DNA of 64,000 bases from CAZBRS01 sp964494475 (GCA_964494475.1 CAZBRS010000023.1:1-64000), one strand, 5' to 3'; positions 8,775-17,779 are shown, counted from the stretch's first letter. Notes: generated from the letters alone by a model not told the origin. Program-made: numbers and translations.

Positions 8775-11011
8775 CCGGGCGCGTGGCGGAGACACATGCG
8801 TTCGTGGCCACCTGCGGGCGCGGGCTCGAGGGGGCGCTGGCCCGCGAGCTGACCGCGCTCGGGGCCGAGGCGGTCGAGGAGCGCGTGGCGGCGGTGGGCT
8901 TTCGCGGCAGCATCGACGCCGGGTACCGCGCCGTCTTGTGGTCGCGGGTGGCCAGCCGCGTGCTGCTGCCGCTGGCCGAGGGGTCGGTGGTCCAGGCCGA
9001 CGACCTCTACGAACTGGCCAAGGCCGTCCGCTGGGAGGATCACCTGCCGGCGGGCAAGACCTTCGCCGTCGACGCCGCGGGGCGGCACCCGGCCTTCCGC
9101 GACACGCGCTTCGCCGCGCTGCGGGTGAAGGACGCCCTGGTCGACCGGCTGCGCGACCGGCGCGGCGAGCGCCCCAACGTCGACCCCGCCGCGCCCGACG
9201 TGGCGCTGCGCGTGCGCCTCGAGCAGACGCGCGCCTTCATCTCGCTCGACCTGGCGGGCGAGGGGCTGCACCTGCGCGGCTACCGCACCGAGGCCGGCGA
9301 GGCGCCGCTGCGCGAGACCGTGGCCGCCGGCCTGCTCGTCCTGGCCGACTGGCCGCGGCTGGTGACCGAGGGCCTCCCGCTGCTCGATCCCTTCTGCGGC
9401 TCGGGCACCCTGCTGATCGAGGCCGCCTGGATGGCCGCCGATCGCGCCCCCGGGCTCGATCGCAGGCGCTGGGGCTTCACCGGCTGGTCGGGCCACGAGC
9501 CGCACCGCTGGGAGGCCCTGGTGTCCGAGGCCCGCGAGCGCGCCGCCCGCGGCACGATCGGCGCCGGGCTGCTGTTCGGCTCCGACACCGACGTGTCCGT
9601 CCTGAACATCGCGTACGCCAACGCCCGGCGCGCGGGCGTGCTCGACCGCATCACGCTCGAGCACGTGGCCCTGGCCGACCGCCAGGCGCCGCTACCGCAG
9701 AACGCCCTGTGCGTTCTGCGCAAACAACAACCTCACAGGCCCGAGAATGGTGCTTCAGATGGGCCTGTAAGCCCTGCCGGCGACCCCTGCGGGCTGGTGG
9801 TCACGAACCCGCCCTACGGCGAGCGCCTCGGCGCGGGCGACGACCTGCCCGCCCTGTACGCGTCGCTGGGCGACACCCTGAAGCGCCGCTTCCCGGGCTG
9901 GCGCGCCCACGTGCTGGTGGGCGACCGCGAGCTCGAGAAGAAGGTGGGCCTGCGCCCCCGCTCGCGCACGCTCATCTTCAACGGCGCCCTCGAGTGCCGC
10001 CTGCTCGAGATCCCCATCAGCGCCGCCCCGGTGGCGGCCGGCGCGCCGTCGTGGCGCCACCGCGGGCCCTCCGAGGAGGAGCTGTCGGCGTTCACGAACC
10101 GCCTGGCCAAGGTGTGGAAGGAGCGCAAGAAGTGGGCTGCCCGCGAGGGCACGACGGCGTTTCGCGTGTACGACGCCGACCTGCCCGACTTCTCGCTGGC
10201 CATCGATCGCTACGCCGACGCCGTGCACGTGCAGGAGTACGCCGCGCCGGCCACCGTCGACCCGGAGAAGGCGGCCCTGCGCCTGGCCGCGGCCCTCGAG
10301 GTCGTGCCGGGCGTGCTCGACGTCCGGAAGGACGCCGTGTTCCTCAAGGTGCGCCGCCGCCAGAAGGGGCACTCGCAGTACGAGCGCCAGTCCGACGATC
10401 GCGCGCGGCGCATCGTGACCGAAGACGGGCTGAAGTTCGAGGTGAACCTGTCCGACTACCTCGACACCGGGCTCTTCCTCGACCACCGCCTGCTGCGCCG
10501 CCGCCTGCGCGCCGAGGCCGCCGGCAAGCAGTTCCTGAACCTGTTCTCGTACACGGGCGCCGCCACCGTGCACGCCGCCTCGGGCGACGCCGCCAGCACG
10601 CTGTCGATCGACCTGTCGAACACCTACCTCGACTGGGCCGAGCGCAACCTGCGCCTGAACAACGTGCCCCGCGGCCGCCACGAGCTGCTGCGCGCCGACT
10701 GCCTGAAGTGGCTGGCCGAAGAGACCCGCCGCTGGGACCTGATCCTGCTGGCCCCGCCCACGTTCTCGACCTCGAAGTCGATGGACGAGACCCTCGACGT
10801 GCAGCGCGACCACGTCGAGTTGCTCCGCGCCACGCTGCGCCGCCTGGCCCCCAAGGGCACGCTCTACTTCTCGATCAACCAGCGCCGCTTCAAGCTCGAC
10901 GAGGCGGCGCTGCCGGGGCTCGAGATCGTCGACGTCACGGCCGAGACCCAGCCCCACGACTTCGCGCGGAACCCGCGCATCCATCGCACCTGGCGGTTTC
11001 GAAGAACGTAG
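8771..11011 (+). CDS. rlmL: Bifunctional 23S rRNA methyltransferase RlmKL (m2G2445 and m7G2069 type)
   Basis: A 746-residue fusion of two SAM-dependent methyltransferases, as in E. coli RlmKL. An N-terminal THUMP region (about 10-170) is followed by the RlmL domain with LLDPFCGSGTLLIEAAW (from about residue 204) and the catalytic NPPYGERLG (about 346), then by the RlmK domain with LFSYTGAATVHAA (about 590) and LAPPTFSTSKS (about 660). Its ATG overlaps the Rieske stop by four bases. Between LADRQAPLP and CGLVVTNPPYGE it carries about 25 extra residues (including CVLRKQQPHRPENG), encoded by a hairpin-rich, A-richer insertion at about 9696-9768 that keeps the frame. The family assignment is strong; whether the insertion affects activity cannot be told from sequence. 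Confidence 0.92.
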   Translation: MTGRVAETHAFVATCGRGLEGALARELTALGAEAVEERVAAVGFRGSIDAGYRAVLWSRVASRVLLPLAEGSVVQADDLYELAKAVRWEDHLPAGKTFAVDAAGRHPAFRDTRFAALRVKDALVDRLRDRRGERPNVDPAAPDVALRVRLEQTRAFISLDLAGEGLHLRGYRTEAGEAPLRETVAAGLLVLADWPRLVTEGLPLLDPFCGSGTLLIEAAWMAADRAPGLDRRRWGFTGWSGHEPHRWEALVSEARERAARGTIGAGLLFGSDTDVSVLNIAYANARRAGVLDRITLEHVALADRQAPLPQNALCVLRKQQPHRPENGASDGPVSPAGDPCGLVVTNPPYGERLGAGDDLPALYASLGDTLKRRFPGWRAHVLVGDRELEKKVGLRPRSRTLIFNGALECRLLEIPISAAPVAAGAPSWRHRGPSEEELSAFTNRLAKVWKERKKWAAREGTTAFRVYDADLPDFSLAIDRYADAVHVQEYAAPATVDPEKAALRLAAALEVVPGVLDVRKDAVFLKVRRRQKGHSQYERQSDDRARRIVTEDGLKFEVNLSDYLDTGLFLDHRLLRRRLRAEAAGKQFLNLFSYTGAATVHAASGDAASTLSIDLSNTYLDWAERNLRLNNVPRGRHELLRADCLKWLAEETRRWDLILLAPPTFSTSKSMDETLDVQRDHVELLRATLRRLAPKGTLYFSINQRRFKLDEAALPGLEIVDVTAETQPHDFARNPRIHRTWRFRRT
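9696..9768 (+). repeat. Two-hairpin palindromic element inserted in frame in rlmKL
   Basis: The first hairpin has 10-bp arms (CGCAGAACGC at 9696-9705 and GCGTTCTGCG at 9711-9720, loop 5). The second has 8-bp arms (ACAGGCCC at 9735-9742 and GGGCCTGT at 9761-9768). The linker CAAACAACAA is unlike the surrounding G+C-rich coding sequence. The segment encodes residues missing from E. coli RlmL and sits just before the NPPY motif. I did not find another copy in this window. Confidence 0.65.
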
Positions 11012-11045
11012 ATTCCTCGCCCCCCGGAACGGGTCGGCGCGCGGC

Positions 11046-13526
11046 CTACTCGGGCTTCGTCAGGGTCACCCGCACGTCCTGCTGCGGGAAGGGGATCTCG
11101 ATGCGATGCTCACGGAAGGCCGCGTCGATGGCGTAGTTGAGGTCGCTCCGGGTGTCGTTCTTCAGGGGCACGTCGGCCGTCCAGAACAGCAGCTCGAAGT
11201 CGAGGCTGCTGGCCCCGAAGGCCACGAAGCGCACCAGGGGGGCCGGCGTCGCGAGCACGCGGGAGTGCTTGCCCGCCACGTCGAGCAGCACGCGCGTGAC
11301 CAGGGCCACGTCACTTCCGTAGGCCACGCCCACCGGCACGTGGATGCGCGCGGTCTCGTCGCCGTGGCTCCAGTTGACCACGCGGCTGGCCACGAACTCG
11401 CTGTTCGGCACGATCACGGTCACGTTGTCGCGCGTGACGATGGTGGTGGCGCGCGCGCGGATCTCGTCGATGCGGCCCTCGAGGTCGCCCGCGTCGACGT
11501 AGTCGCCCTTCTTCACGGGTCGCTCGAACAGGATGATGAGGCCCGAGATGAAGTTCGACGCGATGTTCTGCAGGCCGAAGCCGATCCCGATGCCGATCAC
11601 GCCGGCGAAGAGCGCCAGGGCCTGCATGCCGATGCCCACGTACTCGAGGCCCAGGGCCACGCCCGCGAACAGGATGACGTAGCGCACGACCGACGCCACG
11701 GCGTGCTGCACGCCCTGGTCCCAGGTGAAGTAGGGGAACACCTGACGCTGGAGCCAGATCCCCACCAGCCGGTTCGCGAGCATCGTGAGCACGAGCACGC
11801 CCACCAGGCTGGCCAGCGCCGCGAGCGTGACCTCCTTCTCGCCCAGGACGAAGAGCGGCGCGGTGATCACCTCGCCCAGGCGCTCGAAGCCCGAGACCGT
11901 GCCCCACACCTGGGTGAGCGCCACCACCGCCACCGCCAGCCACAGGGTCACCGCGGCCACGCTGTACGACGCGAACAGCACGGGCCGGAGCCAGGCGCGA
12001 AGGGTGGGTCGGCGGCGGATGGGCGCGAGCGTCCAGCGCCCCAGGAAGATCGAGCCGGTCAGCGCCAGGATCAGCAGCGCCACCGACAGCGCGACGCGGG
12101 TGGCGTACCAGCCGGGGCCGCGCTGCGCCGCATCGTAGCGGTCCTGGAAATGGCGCACCACGTCGGCGACCCAGGCCATCTCCCACTTGGCGGCGTCGAC
12201 CTGGTCGTACTGGTCCAGGATCTGCTGGTAGACGCCGAGCACGCGGCGCGCCGCGACCTCCTGGCCGCCCGCCGGCGTCTCGAGCGACAGCGCGGCGTAC
12301 TCCTGGCGCCAGGCCTCGCGGCGCTTCGTCAGCTCTTCGCGCGCGGCGTCCTGCCGCTCCTCGTCGAGCAGGTAGGCGTGCTCGCTCGCAAAGCCCTCCG
12401 GCGGGGCTCGCCCGGCGACCAGGGGCACCAGGGCGCCCGTCGCGGCCGCGCGGAACGACTCGAGCTGCCGCTCGAGGCTCACCACGTACAGGCGGTGCTG
12501 CAGGTGCTCGATGGAGAGCTGCCACTCGCGCACGGCGCTGAAGGGCGACTCGTCGTTGACGTCGGTGGGCTTCTTCAGGCGCAGGGCCTTCAGCTCGCGC
12601 TGCACGTCGCGCTCGCGCTTCTCGAGCTCGGTCAGCGCGTCGTCGCGGCGCTTCTCGGCCGCGGTCACGTCGGCCTCGGTGACCTTCAACGCGCCGTACA
12701 TGCGCGAGCGCTGGCCCCGCAGCAGCGCGCGGGCCTCCATGCGCTCGGCGATCTCGAGGCGCAGGCGCTGCAGCTGGGTGGTCACCGACGACGCCACGTG
12801 GGCCCGCAGCAGGTTGCGGATCGACACGCGCTCGGCCAGGCGGCGCGCGTACTCCTCGCGCAGCTTCACCGTCTCGGCGCGGCTGTCGGCGTCGCCGGAC
12901 CACGCGGGCAGGTCGCCCTGCGGCTTCGGGGGCTTCAGCTCCTTCAGCTTCTGGTTGGCCTCCTCGTTCAGGCCGGCCCGGCGCGCCCGGAGCAGCGACA
13001 GCCCGATGCGCTCGCGGTGCAGGTCGGCCTCGTACGCCACCAACTCGTCGAGCGTGCGGTGGTCGACGGCCTTGGGGCGGGGCGGGGGGGCCTCCAGGAT
13101 CTCGAGCAGGCGCTTGCCGTCCTCGAGCCCGCGGCGCGCGTCCTGCTGCTCCTGGCGGAAGGTCTCGGACAGGGAGGCCAGGTCGTCGACCAGATCGCGC
13201 GTCAGGTCGACCAGACGCTCCAACTGCGGCACCAGCTCGGGATCGAGCCCCGCATCGCCACCCTTCAGCTCGCCCAGGCGGCGCTCGAGCTGCTTGACGC
13301 GCGCGGTCGCCGCGGCCTGGTCGTCGCGCCAGCGCAGCAGCTCGGGCTGCTCGGCCAGCAGCGCCGTCTCGCGCGCGGCCAGCGCCTCGACGAGCTGACG
13401 CGCCTTGGCGCTGGTCGACCGGTCGCCGGCCTCGGAGCTCGAGCCGCCCGAGTCGTCGGCCCGGACCGGTGAGGGGCCCAGCGCGAGCATCGCCAGCGCC
13501 AGGATGGGGACGAAGCAGCGTCGCAT
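11046..13526 (-). CDS. Large MscS-family mechanosensitive channel
   Basis: An 826-residue inner-membrane protein. A signal peptide (FVPILALAMLALG) precedes a long periplasmic, strongly coiled-coil region (about 30-460, rich in E, R and L heptads), then several membrane segments (about 470-660). The pore-lining helix and MscS core follow: GIGFGLQNIASNFISG, then LFERPVKKGDYV and TIVTRDNVTVIVPNSEF, with the beta and alpha/beta cytosolic domain to the C-terminus. Size and layout resemble MscK/MscM-like channels that release solutes on hypo-osmotic shock. The start has GGGGGAG upstream. The gene begins only 26 bases after the DUF1854 stop on the same strand, so it may be the third gene of the ABC transporter-DUF1854 transcript. 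Confidence 0.88.
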   Translation of the reverse strand: MRRCFVPILALAMLALGPSPVRADDSGGSSSEAGDRSTSAKARQLVEALAARETALLAEQPELLRWRDDQAAATARVKQLERRLGELKGGDAGLDPELVPQLERLVDLTRDLVDDLASLSETFRQEQQDARRGLEDGKRLLEILEAPPPRPKAVDHRTLDELVAYEADLHRERIGLSLLRARRAGLNEEANQKLKELKPPKPQGDLPAWSGDADSRAETVKLREEYARRLAERVSIRNLLRAHVASSVTTQLQRLRLEIAERMEARALLRGQRSRMYGALKVTEADVTAAEKRRDDALTELEKRERDVQRELKALRLKKPTDVNDESPFSAVREWQLSIEHLQHRLYVVSLERQLESFRAAATGALVPLVAGRAPPEGFASEHAYLLDEERQDAAREELTKRREAWRQEYAALSLETPAGGQEVAARRVLGVYQQILDQYDQVDAAKWEMAWVADVVRHFQDRYDAAQRGPGWYATRVALSVALLILALTGSIFLGRWTLAPIRRRPTLRAWLRPVLFASYSVAAVTLWLAVAVVALTQVWGTVSGFERLGEVITAPLFVLGEKEVTLAALASLVGVLVLTMLANRLVGIWLQRQVFPYFTWDQGVQHAVASVVRYVILFAGVALGLEYVGIGMQALALFAGVIGIGIGFGLQNIASNFISGLIILFERPVKKGDYVDAGDLEGRIDEIRARATTIVTRDNVTVIVPNSEFVASRVVNWSHGDETARIHVPVGVAYGSDVALVTRVLLDVAGKHSRVLATPAPLVRFVAFGASSLDFELLFWTADVPLKNDTRSDLNYAIDAAFREHRIEIPFPQQDVRVTLTKPE

Positions 13527-13552
13527 GGCTCCCCCGGGTCAGATGGGCGGGC

Positions 13553-14020
13553 TCAGAGGTACCGCTCGAGCAACTTGAGGCTGTGGGCGTCCAGCTTCTT
13601 CAGGTCGGCCACCCGGAAGCGCACGCCGTGAACGTCGGTGATGATGGCGCTGCCGGAGCCCAGGCGTCGCACGTGGTCTTCGCCCGGCAGCTTGAAGCGG
13701 GTCTCGCCGCGGTCGGTGTCGACGTGCCACGTGGTGGGCTCGGGGGGCGGCGAGATGTCGTGGATGCGGCGGATGACCGGCACTAGCTCGCGCAGCGACA
13801 GCTCGTGCTCGAGGACCTCGCGCGCGGCCGGCGCCAGGTCGTCGAGGTGCCGCAGGCAGACCAGCTCGCGGCCGCGATCGTCGCAGAGCGAGATCCACTC
13901 GCGGGGCTCGGCGAACGGATAGCAGCGCACAGGCACCACGCCGGCCACGGGCTCGCTGCCGGGGCGCTCGAGCACCAGGCGCCCGAAGTCGTCGACGCGG
14001 AGGCCGAGGGCTTCGCTCAT
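13553..14020 (-). CDS. DUF1854 family protein associated with cyanophycin loci
   Basis: A 155-residue soluble protein, recognised as DUF1854 by its content (CYPFAEPREWISLCDDRGRE, then LRELVPVIRRIHDISPP, then ADLKKLDAHSLKLLERYL). Its start overlaps the stop of the upstream ABC transporter by four bases (ATGA on the minus strand, 14017-14020), so the two are translationally coupled. DUF1854 proteins are recurrently found beside cyanophycin synthetases and a dedicated ABC exporter, and the same arrangement is seen here. The biochemical role is unknown. No membrane segment or known catalytic motif is visible; a regulatory or adaptor role for the transporter is only a guess. Confidence 0.8.
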   Translation of the reverse strand: MSEALGLRVDDFGRLVLERPGSEPVAGVVPVRCYPFAEPREWISLCDDRGRELVCLRHLDDLAPAAREVLEHELSLRELVPVIRRIHDISPPPEPTTWHVDTDRGETRFKLPGEDHVRRLGSGSAIITDVHGVRFRVADLKKLDAHSLKLLERYL

Positions 14021-16446
14021 GCCACACCTCCCGCCTCGAGCGCGCCCTCGACCGGGGGCTCCTTGTGCGTCTGCTGCGCGTCGTAGAGGCGCTTGTACAC
14101 ACCCCCCTGCGCCAGCAACTGGTCGTGGCTGCCGGTCTCGACGATGCGCCCGCGGTCGAGCACCAGGATGCGACCGGCGTTCCGCAGCGTGCTGAGGCGA
14201 TGGGCGATGGCGATGGTCGTGCGCCCCTTCACCAGGTTGTCGAGGGCCGCCTGGATCTGGATCTCGGTCTGGGTGTCGACCGACGACGTGGCCTCGTCGA
14301 GGATGAGCACGCGCGGGTCGATGAGCAGGGCCCGGGCGATCGAGATGCGCTGGCGCTCGCCCCCCGACAGCGTCTGCCCGCGCTCGCCCACGATGGAGTC
14401 GTAGCCGTCGGGCAGCTGCAAAATGAATTCGTGGGCGCGCGCCGCGCGGGCCGCCCCGATGATCTCTTCGAGGGAGGCATCGGGCCGGCCGTAGGCGATG
14501 TTCTCGGCGATGGTGCCGTAGAACAGGAAGGGCTCCTGCAGCACGATGCCGATGTTGCGCCGGTAGTCGAGGGTCGGGTAGGAGCGGATGTCGACCCCGT
14601 CGACCAGCACGGCCCCGTCGCTCGCGTCGTAGAAGCGGCAGATGAGATTGAGGAGCGTGCTCTTGCCCGCGCCCGTGGTCCCGACCACGCCGATCATCTC
14701 GCCGGGCTCGATGGCCAGGTTCACCTCGTCGATGATGCGCCGGTTGCCGAAGCGGAAGCTGACGTTGCGCAGCTCGACCCGGCCGCGCAGGCGGCCCGGC
14801 GCCACGGGGTGCGCGGGCTCGGGCACGCTCGACGTGCGATCGAGCACCTCGAAGATGCGCGTGGCGCTGGCGGCCGCGCGTTGCGTGCGGCTCGTCATGC
14901 GCGACATGGACTCGATGCGGCTGTAGAAGCGCACGATGTACGCCAGGAAGGCGGTGAGCACGCCGACCGTGATGGCCTGCTCGTACACGCGCCACGTGCC
15001 GAAGGCCCAGGCCACCAGCAGTCCCAGCTGGTTCAGCAGCGCGACCATGGGCCAGAAGAAGGTCCAGAGCCGGTTCACGCGGTCGTTGGCCTGCACGATG
15101 CGGGTGTTGACGGCCCGGAAACGCTCGACCTCGCGGGGCTCCTGGGCGAAGGCCTTGACGACGCGCACGCCCGGGATGGTGTCGGCCAGGATGGCCGTCA
15201 TGTCGCCCCAGGCTCGCGAGCCCCGCAGGAAGCCGACCTGCAGCCGTTGCCGGGTGTAGAGCGTGAGCCACGCCACCAGCGGGAACGTGCACAGGGTGGC
15301 CAGGGCCAGCACCCAGTCCATGTAGAACAGCATGACCGCCGAGCCGAAGATCATCAGGACGTCGGTGACGAAGTCGGTCAGCGTGTCGGACAGGAAGTTG
15401 CAGATACGGTCGGTGTCACTGCTGATGCGCGCGACCAGGTCGCCGGTGCGCCGCCCGCTGAAGTAGTCGATGGACAGCGATTGCATGTGCGCGTAGGTGG
15501 CGTTGCGCAAGTCGGCGGCGATGCGCTCGGACAGGCGCGCGAGCATCCAGCCCTGGCCCCAACCCAGGCCCCAGGCCGCCAGGGCCGCCCCCAACATGCC
15601 GAGGAGGAGCCACGGCACGGACGCAAAGAGCGGATCGTGCTCTTTCTGCAACTGGTCGAGGCGCGTGTTGCGTACGGCCACCGCGCGATCCGTGACGTCG
15701 TCCCATTCCTGCTCGAGCTCGTCGAGCTTCGTGTCGTACTCGTCGGACGAGATCGTCTCGTCGTCGTCGAGCAGGTCCTTCTTGCGGTTGTACTCGGCGT
15801 CGGCCCGATGCTCGATCGCCTTGTAGTCGTCGCGCGTCGACTTCCACTTCTCCTGGTAGGGGGCCAGCACGTTGTCGACCAGGGGCCACGTGAGCAGCGG
15901 CGGGATGAGACCGGCGCCGGTGGAGGCGAACGTCAGCGCCATGCCGAGCAGCAGCCACTTGAGGTGCGGGCGCGCGAAGCGCCGAAGGCGCCACAGCGTG
16001 CCCGCCCGCGCCACCACCTCGGGCTGCACGGCCTCGGGGGCCTCGGGCTCGATCTCGACGGCCGCCACCTCGCCGGCCGCGCCGGAGCGGACCGCCTGGA
16101 AGGCGTCGGCCAGCGCGATGGCGTCGCGCGCCCGCCCCACGGTGTAGTGCCAACGCCCCAGCAGTTCGTGCTCGCCCAGGGCCTCGAGCCGCCCCACGCC
16201 GCCGCGGTCGTAGGCCGTCACGCGGTGGACCTCGGCCAGCGTCCACGCGCGCAGGGGGGCGTCGGGGTCGAGGTCGAAGGCCAGCAGGCGCTGTTCGGTC
16301 AGCGCGACCAGGCCCTCGCGAAACGCGAGCTTGGGGTCGAGGTCGGGCCGCAGCACGGCCACCACGCGCTCGCCGGGGAGCAGCGCGGCAGAGAGGCGAC
16401 CCGGATCGATCGGTTCGTTCCCTCGGGAGTTGTTCGACTCGTTCAC
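14017..16446 (-). CDS. Exporter-type ABC transporter (fused permease and ATPase) of a cyanophycin locus
   Basis: An 809-residue half transporter with a GTG start (GGGGG upstream). An N-terminal soluble domain (about 1-150, with PGERVVAVLRPDLDPKL and LVALTEQRLLAFD) resembles PH-like bacterial domains. The transmembrane domain follows (about 165-460). Between the first two membrane helices lies an unusual charged insertion of about 85 residues (from APYQEKWKSTRDDYKA to LDQLQKEHDPLF) predicted to be helical and extracytoplasmic. The ATPase has Walker A GTTGAGKST (Lys about 595), signature LSGGERQR and LILDEATSS. It probably acts as a homodimer exporting an unknown substrate. Divergent orientation to the cphA genes and coupling to DUF1854 match known cyanophycin-associated ABC transporters. 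The substrate is not established. Confidence 0.88.
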   Translation of the reverse strand: MNESNNSRGNEPIDPGRLSAALLPGERVVAVLRPDLDPKLAFREGLVALTEQRLLAFDLDPDAPLRAWTLAEVHRVTAYDRGGVGRLEALGEHELLGRWHYTVGRARDAIALADAFQAVRSGAAGEVAAVEIEPEAPEAVQPEVVARAGTLWRLRRFARPHLKWLLLGMALTFASTGAGLIPPLLTWPLVDNVLAPYQEKWKSTRDDYKAIEHRADAEYNRKKDLLDDDETISSDEYDTKLDELEQEWDDVTDRAVAVRNTRLDQLQKEHDPLFASVPWLLLGMLGAALAAWGLGWGQGWMLARLSERIAADLRNATYAHMQSLSIDYFSGRRTGDLVARISSDTDRICNFLSDTLTDFVTDVLMIFGSAVMLFYMDWVLALATLCTFPLVAWLTLYTRQRLQVGFLRGSRAWGDMTAILADTIPGVRVVKAFAQEPREVERFRAVNTRIVQANDRVNRLWTFFWPMVALLNQLGLLVAWAFGTWRVYEQAITVGVLTAFLAYIVRFYSRIESMSRMTSRTQRAAASATRIFEVLDRTSSVPEPAHPVAPGRLRGRVELRNVSFRFGNRRIIDEVNLAIEPGEMIGVVGTTGAGKSTLLNLICRFYDASDGAVLVDGVDIRSYPTLDYRRNIGIVLQEPFLFYGTIAENIAYGRPDASLEEIIGAARAARAHEFILQLPDGYDSIVGERGQTLSGGERQRISIARALLIDPRVLILDEATSSVDTQTEIQIQAALDNLVKGRTTIAIAHRLSTLRNAGRILVLDRGRIVETGSHDQLLAQGGVYKRLYDAQQTHKEPPVEGALEAGGVA

Positions 16447-16470
16447 GGCGCCCCCTATCCGGCCGGCTGG

Positions 16471-16499
16471 AGTTTACTTGCACACGAAGCCGGAGTACA
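16471..16499 (-). promoter_or_regulatory. Possible promoter for the ABC transporter-DUF1854 transcript
   Basis: On the minus strand TGTACT (16499-16494), a 17-bp spacer and TAAACT (16476-16471). It overlaps the oppositely directed candidate promoter for the cphA genes, so the two transcripts could compete. The -35 match is weak. Confidence 0.25.
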
Positions 16500-16501
16500 G
16501 T
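16473..16501 (+). promoter_or_regulatory. Possible promoter for the cphA-like/cphA genes
   Basis: TTTACT (16473-16478), a 17-bp spacer and TACAGT (16496-16501), ending 39 bases before the ATG at 16541. It lies in the only non-coding space between the divergent genes. Motif match only. Confidence 0.4.
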
Positions 16502-16540
16502 ACCGCCCGCATCCGGGGAGCCCGAGAGGGCGGTGAGCCC

Positions 16541-17761
16541 ATGGACATCCTGCGCATCATGGTCCTGCGCGGCCCGAGCATCTGGACGTACAAGCCCGTG
16601 CTCGAAGCCTGGGTCGACCTCGGCGTGCTCGAAGACTATCCGTCGAACAAGCTGCCGGGCTTCCCAGCGCGGCTCGAGGCCTGGCTGCCCACCCTCGTCG
16701 AGCACCGCTGCACCCCCGGCGAGCGCGGCGGCTTTTTGAAGCGCGTGCACGACGGCACGTGGTGCGGGCACATCCTCGAGCACGTCACGCTCGAGCTGCT
16801 GTCGCTGTGCGGTCGCCCCGCGGGGTTCGGCCGGGCGCGCGATCACGAGCGTCGCGGTTACTACAAGGTCGTGGTCAGCTGCCCCGAGGAGACCCTGACC
16901 CGCGCCTGCCTGGCCACCGCGCACGCGCTCATCCGCGCCGCCATCGACGACACGCTCTTCGACGTGGCCGCCCGGGTGGCCGAGTTGAAGACCATCGCCG
17001 CCACGCACGCGCCCCGACCCGACGAGCTCCCCTTCGACAAGGAGAGCGCCGCGAACCTGCCCATCACCTTCGTGACCGGCACCAGCGGCCGCGCCGAGGT
17101 GGCCCGCGTGCTCGAGCGCCTGCTGCTGGCCGACGGCCGGCGCGCGGGCGTGGCCAGCGCCGACGGGCTGCGCGTGGCCGGACAAACCCTGCGCGAGGGC
17201 CCCGCCACCTCGTGGAGCAACGCGCGCGAGCTGCTCTTCCAGTCCGGGCTCGAGGCCGCCGTGTGCGAGGTGCCGCCCCTCACGATCGTAAGCGAGGGCA
17301 TCGCCTTCGAGCGCTGCCGGGTGGGCGTGGTCACGCGCCTGGGGGAGGCCCCCGAGCTCGTGCCCTATTTCATCGCCGACGCCGAGCAGCGCTTCAAGGT
17401 GGGCCGCTGCGCGGTCGACCTGGTGGTACCCGAGGGCGCCGCCGTGCTGAACGCCGCCGACCCGCAGGTGGCCGACCTGGCGCGCCTGTGCGACGGCGAG
17501 GTGGTATTCTTCGCCGCCGCTCCCGACCACCCGGTGCTGACGGCGCATCGCGCCGCCGGCAAGCGCGCGGTCACGCTGCGCGGCGCGCAGGTCGTGCTGG
17601 TCTCGGGCGACACCGAGCAGCCGGTCGGTCCGCTCTCCGCGTTCCAGGCCTCCGGGGCCGACGGCGCGCCCGCCGATCCGGAGGCCACGCTGGCCGGCGT
17701 GGCGGCGGCGTGGGCGCAGGGGGTCTCGGCCGAGACGTTCCAAGGGATCCTTCCATCATGA
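16541..17761 (+). CDS. Degenerate cyanophycin synthetase paralogue lacking the ATP-grasp domain
   Basis: A 406-residue protein. Residues 1-165 are a typical CphA N-terminal domain (MDILRIMVLRGPSIWTYKP, PSNKLPGFPARLEAWLPTL, RGGFLKRVHDGTWCGHILEH). It then passes directly to a Mur-ligase-like region, with no ATP-grasp domain in between. The P-loop is broken: G180-TSGR replaces the GTNGKT of the downstream CphA, losing the essential Lys and Thr; the counterparts of ARGGILREG and TNIGTGDHLG are also lost, and the C-terminal Mur lobe is missing. The fold-level alignment still holds (VLNAADPQVADLARLC). It should be unable to bind ATP for ligation, so it looks like a pseudoenzyme partner of CphA. It lies 18 bases before cphA. 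Confidence 0.78.
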   Translation: MDILRIMVLRGPSIWTYKPVLEAWVDLGVLEDYPSNKLPGFPARLEAWLPTLVEHRCTPGERGGFLKRVHDGTWCGHILEHVTLELLSLCGRPAGFGRARDHERRGYYKVVVSCPEETLTRACLATAHALIRAAIDDTLFDVAARVAELKTIAATHAPRPDELPFDKESAANLPITFVTGTSGRAEVARVLERLLLADGRRAGVASADGLRVAGQTLREGPATSWSNARELLFQSGLEAAVCEVPPLTIVSEGIAFERCRVGVVTRLGEAPELVPYFIADAEQRFKVGRCAVDLVVPEGAAVLNAADPQVADLARLCDGEVVFFAAAPDHPVLTAHRAAGKRAVTLRGAQVVLVSGDTEQPVGPLSAFQASGADGAPADPEATLAGVAAAWAQGVSAETFQGILPS

Positions 17762-17779
17762 TCTTCCCGGGGTAGTGTC

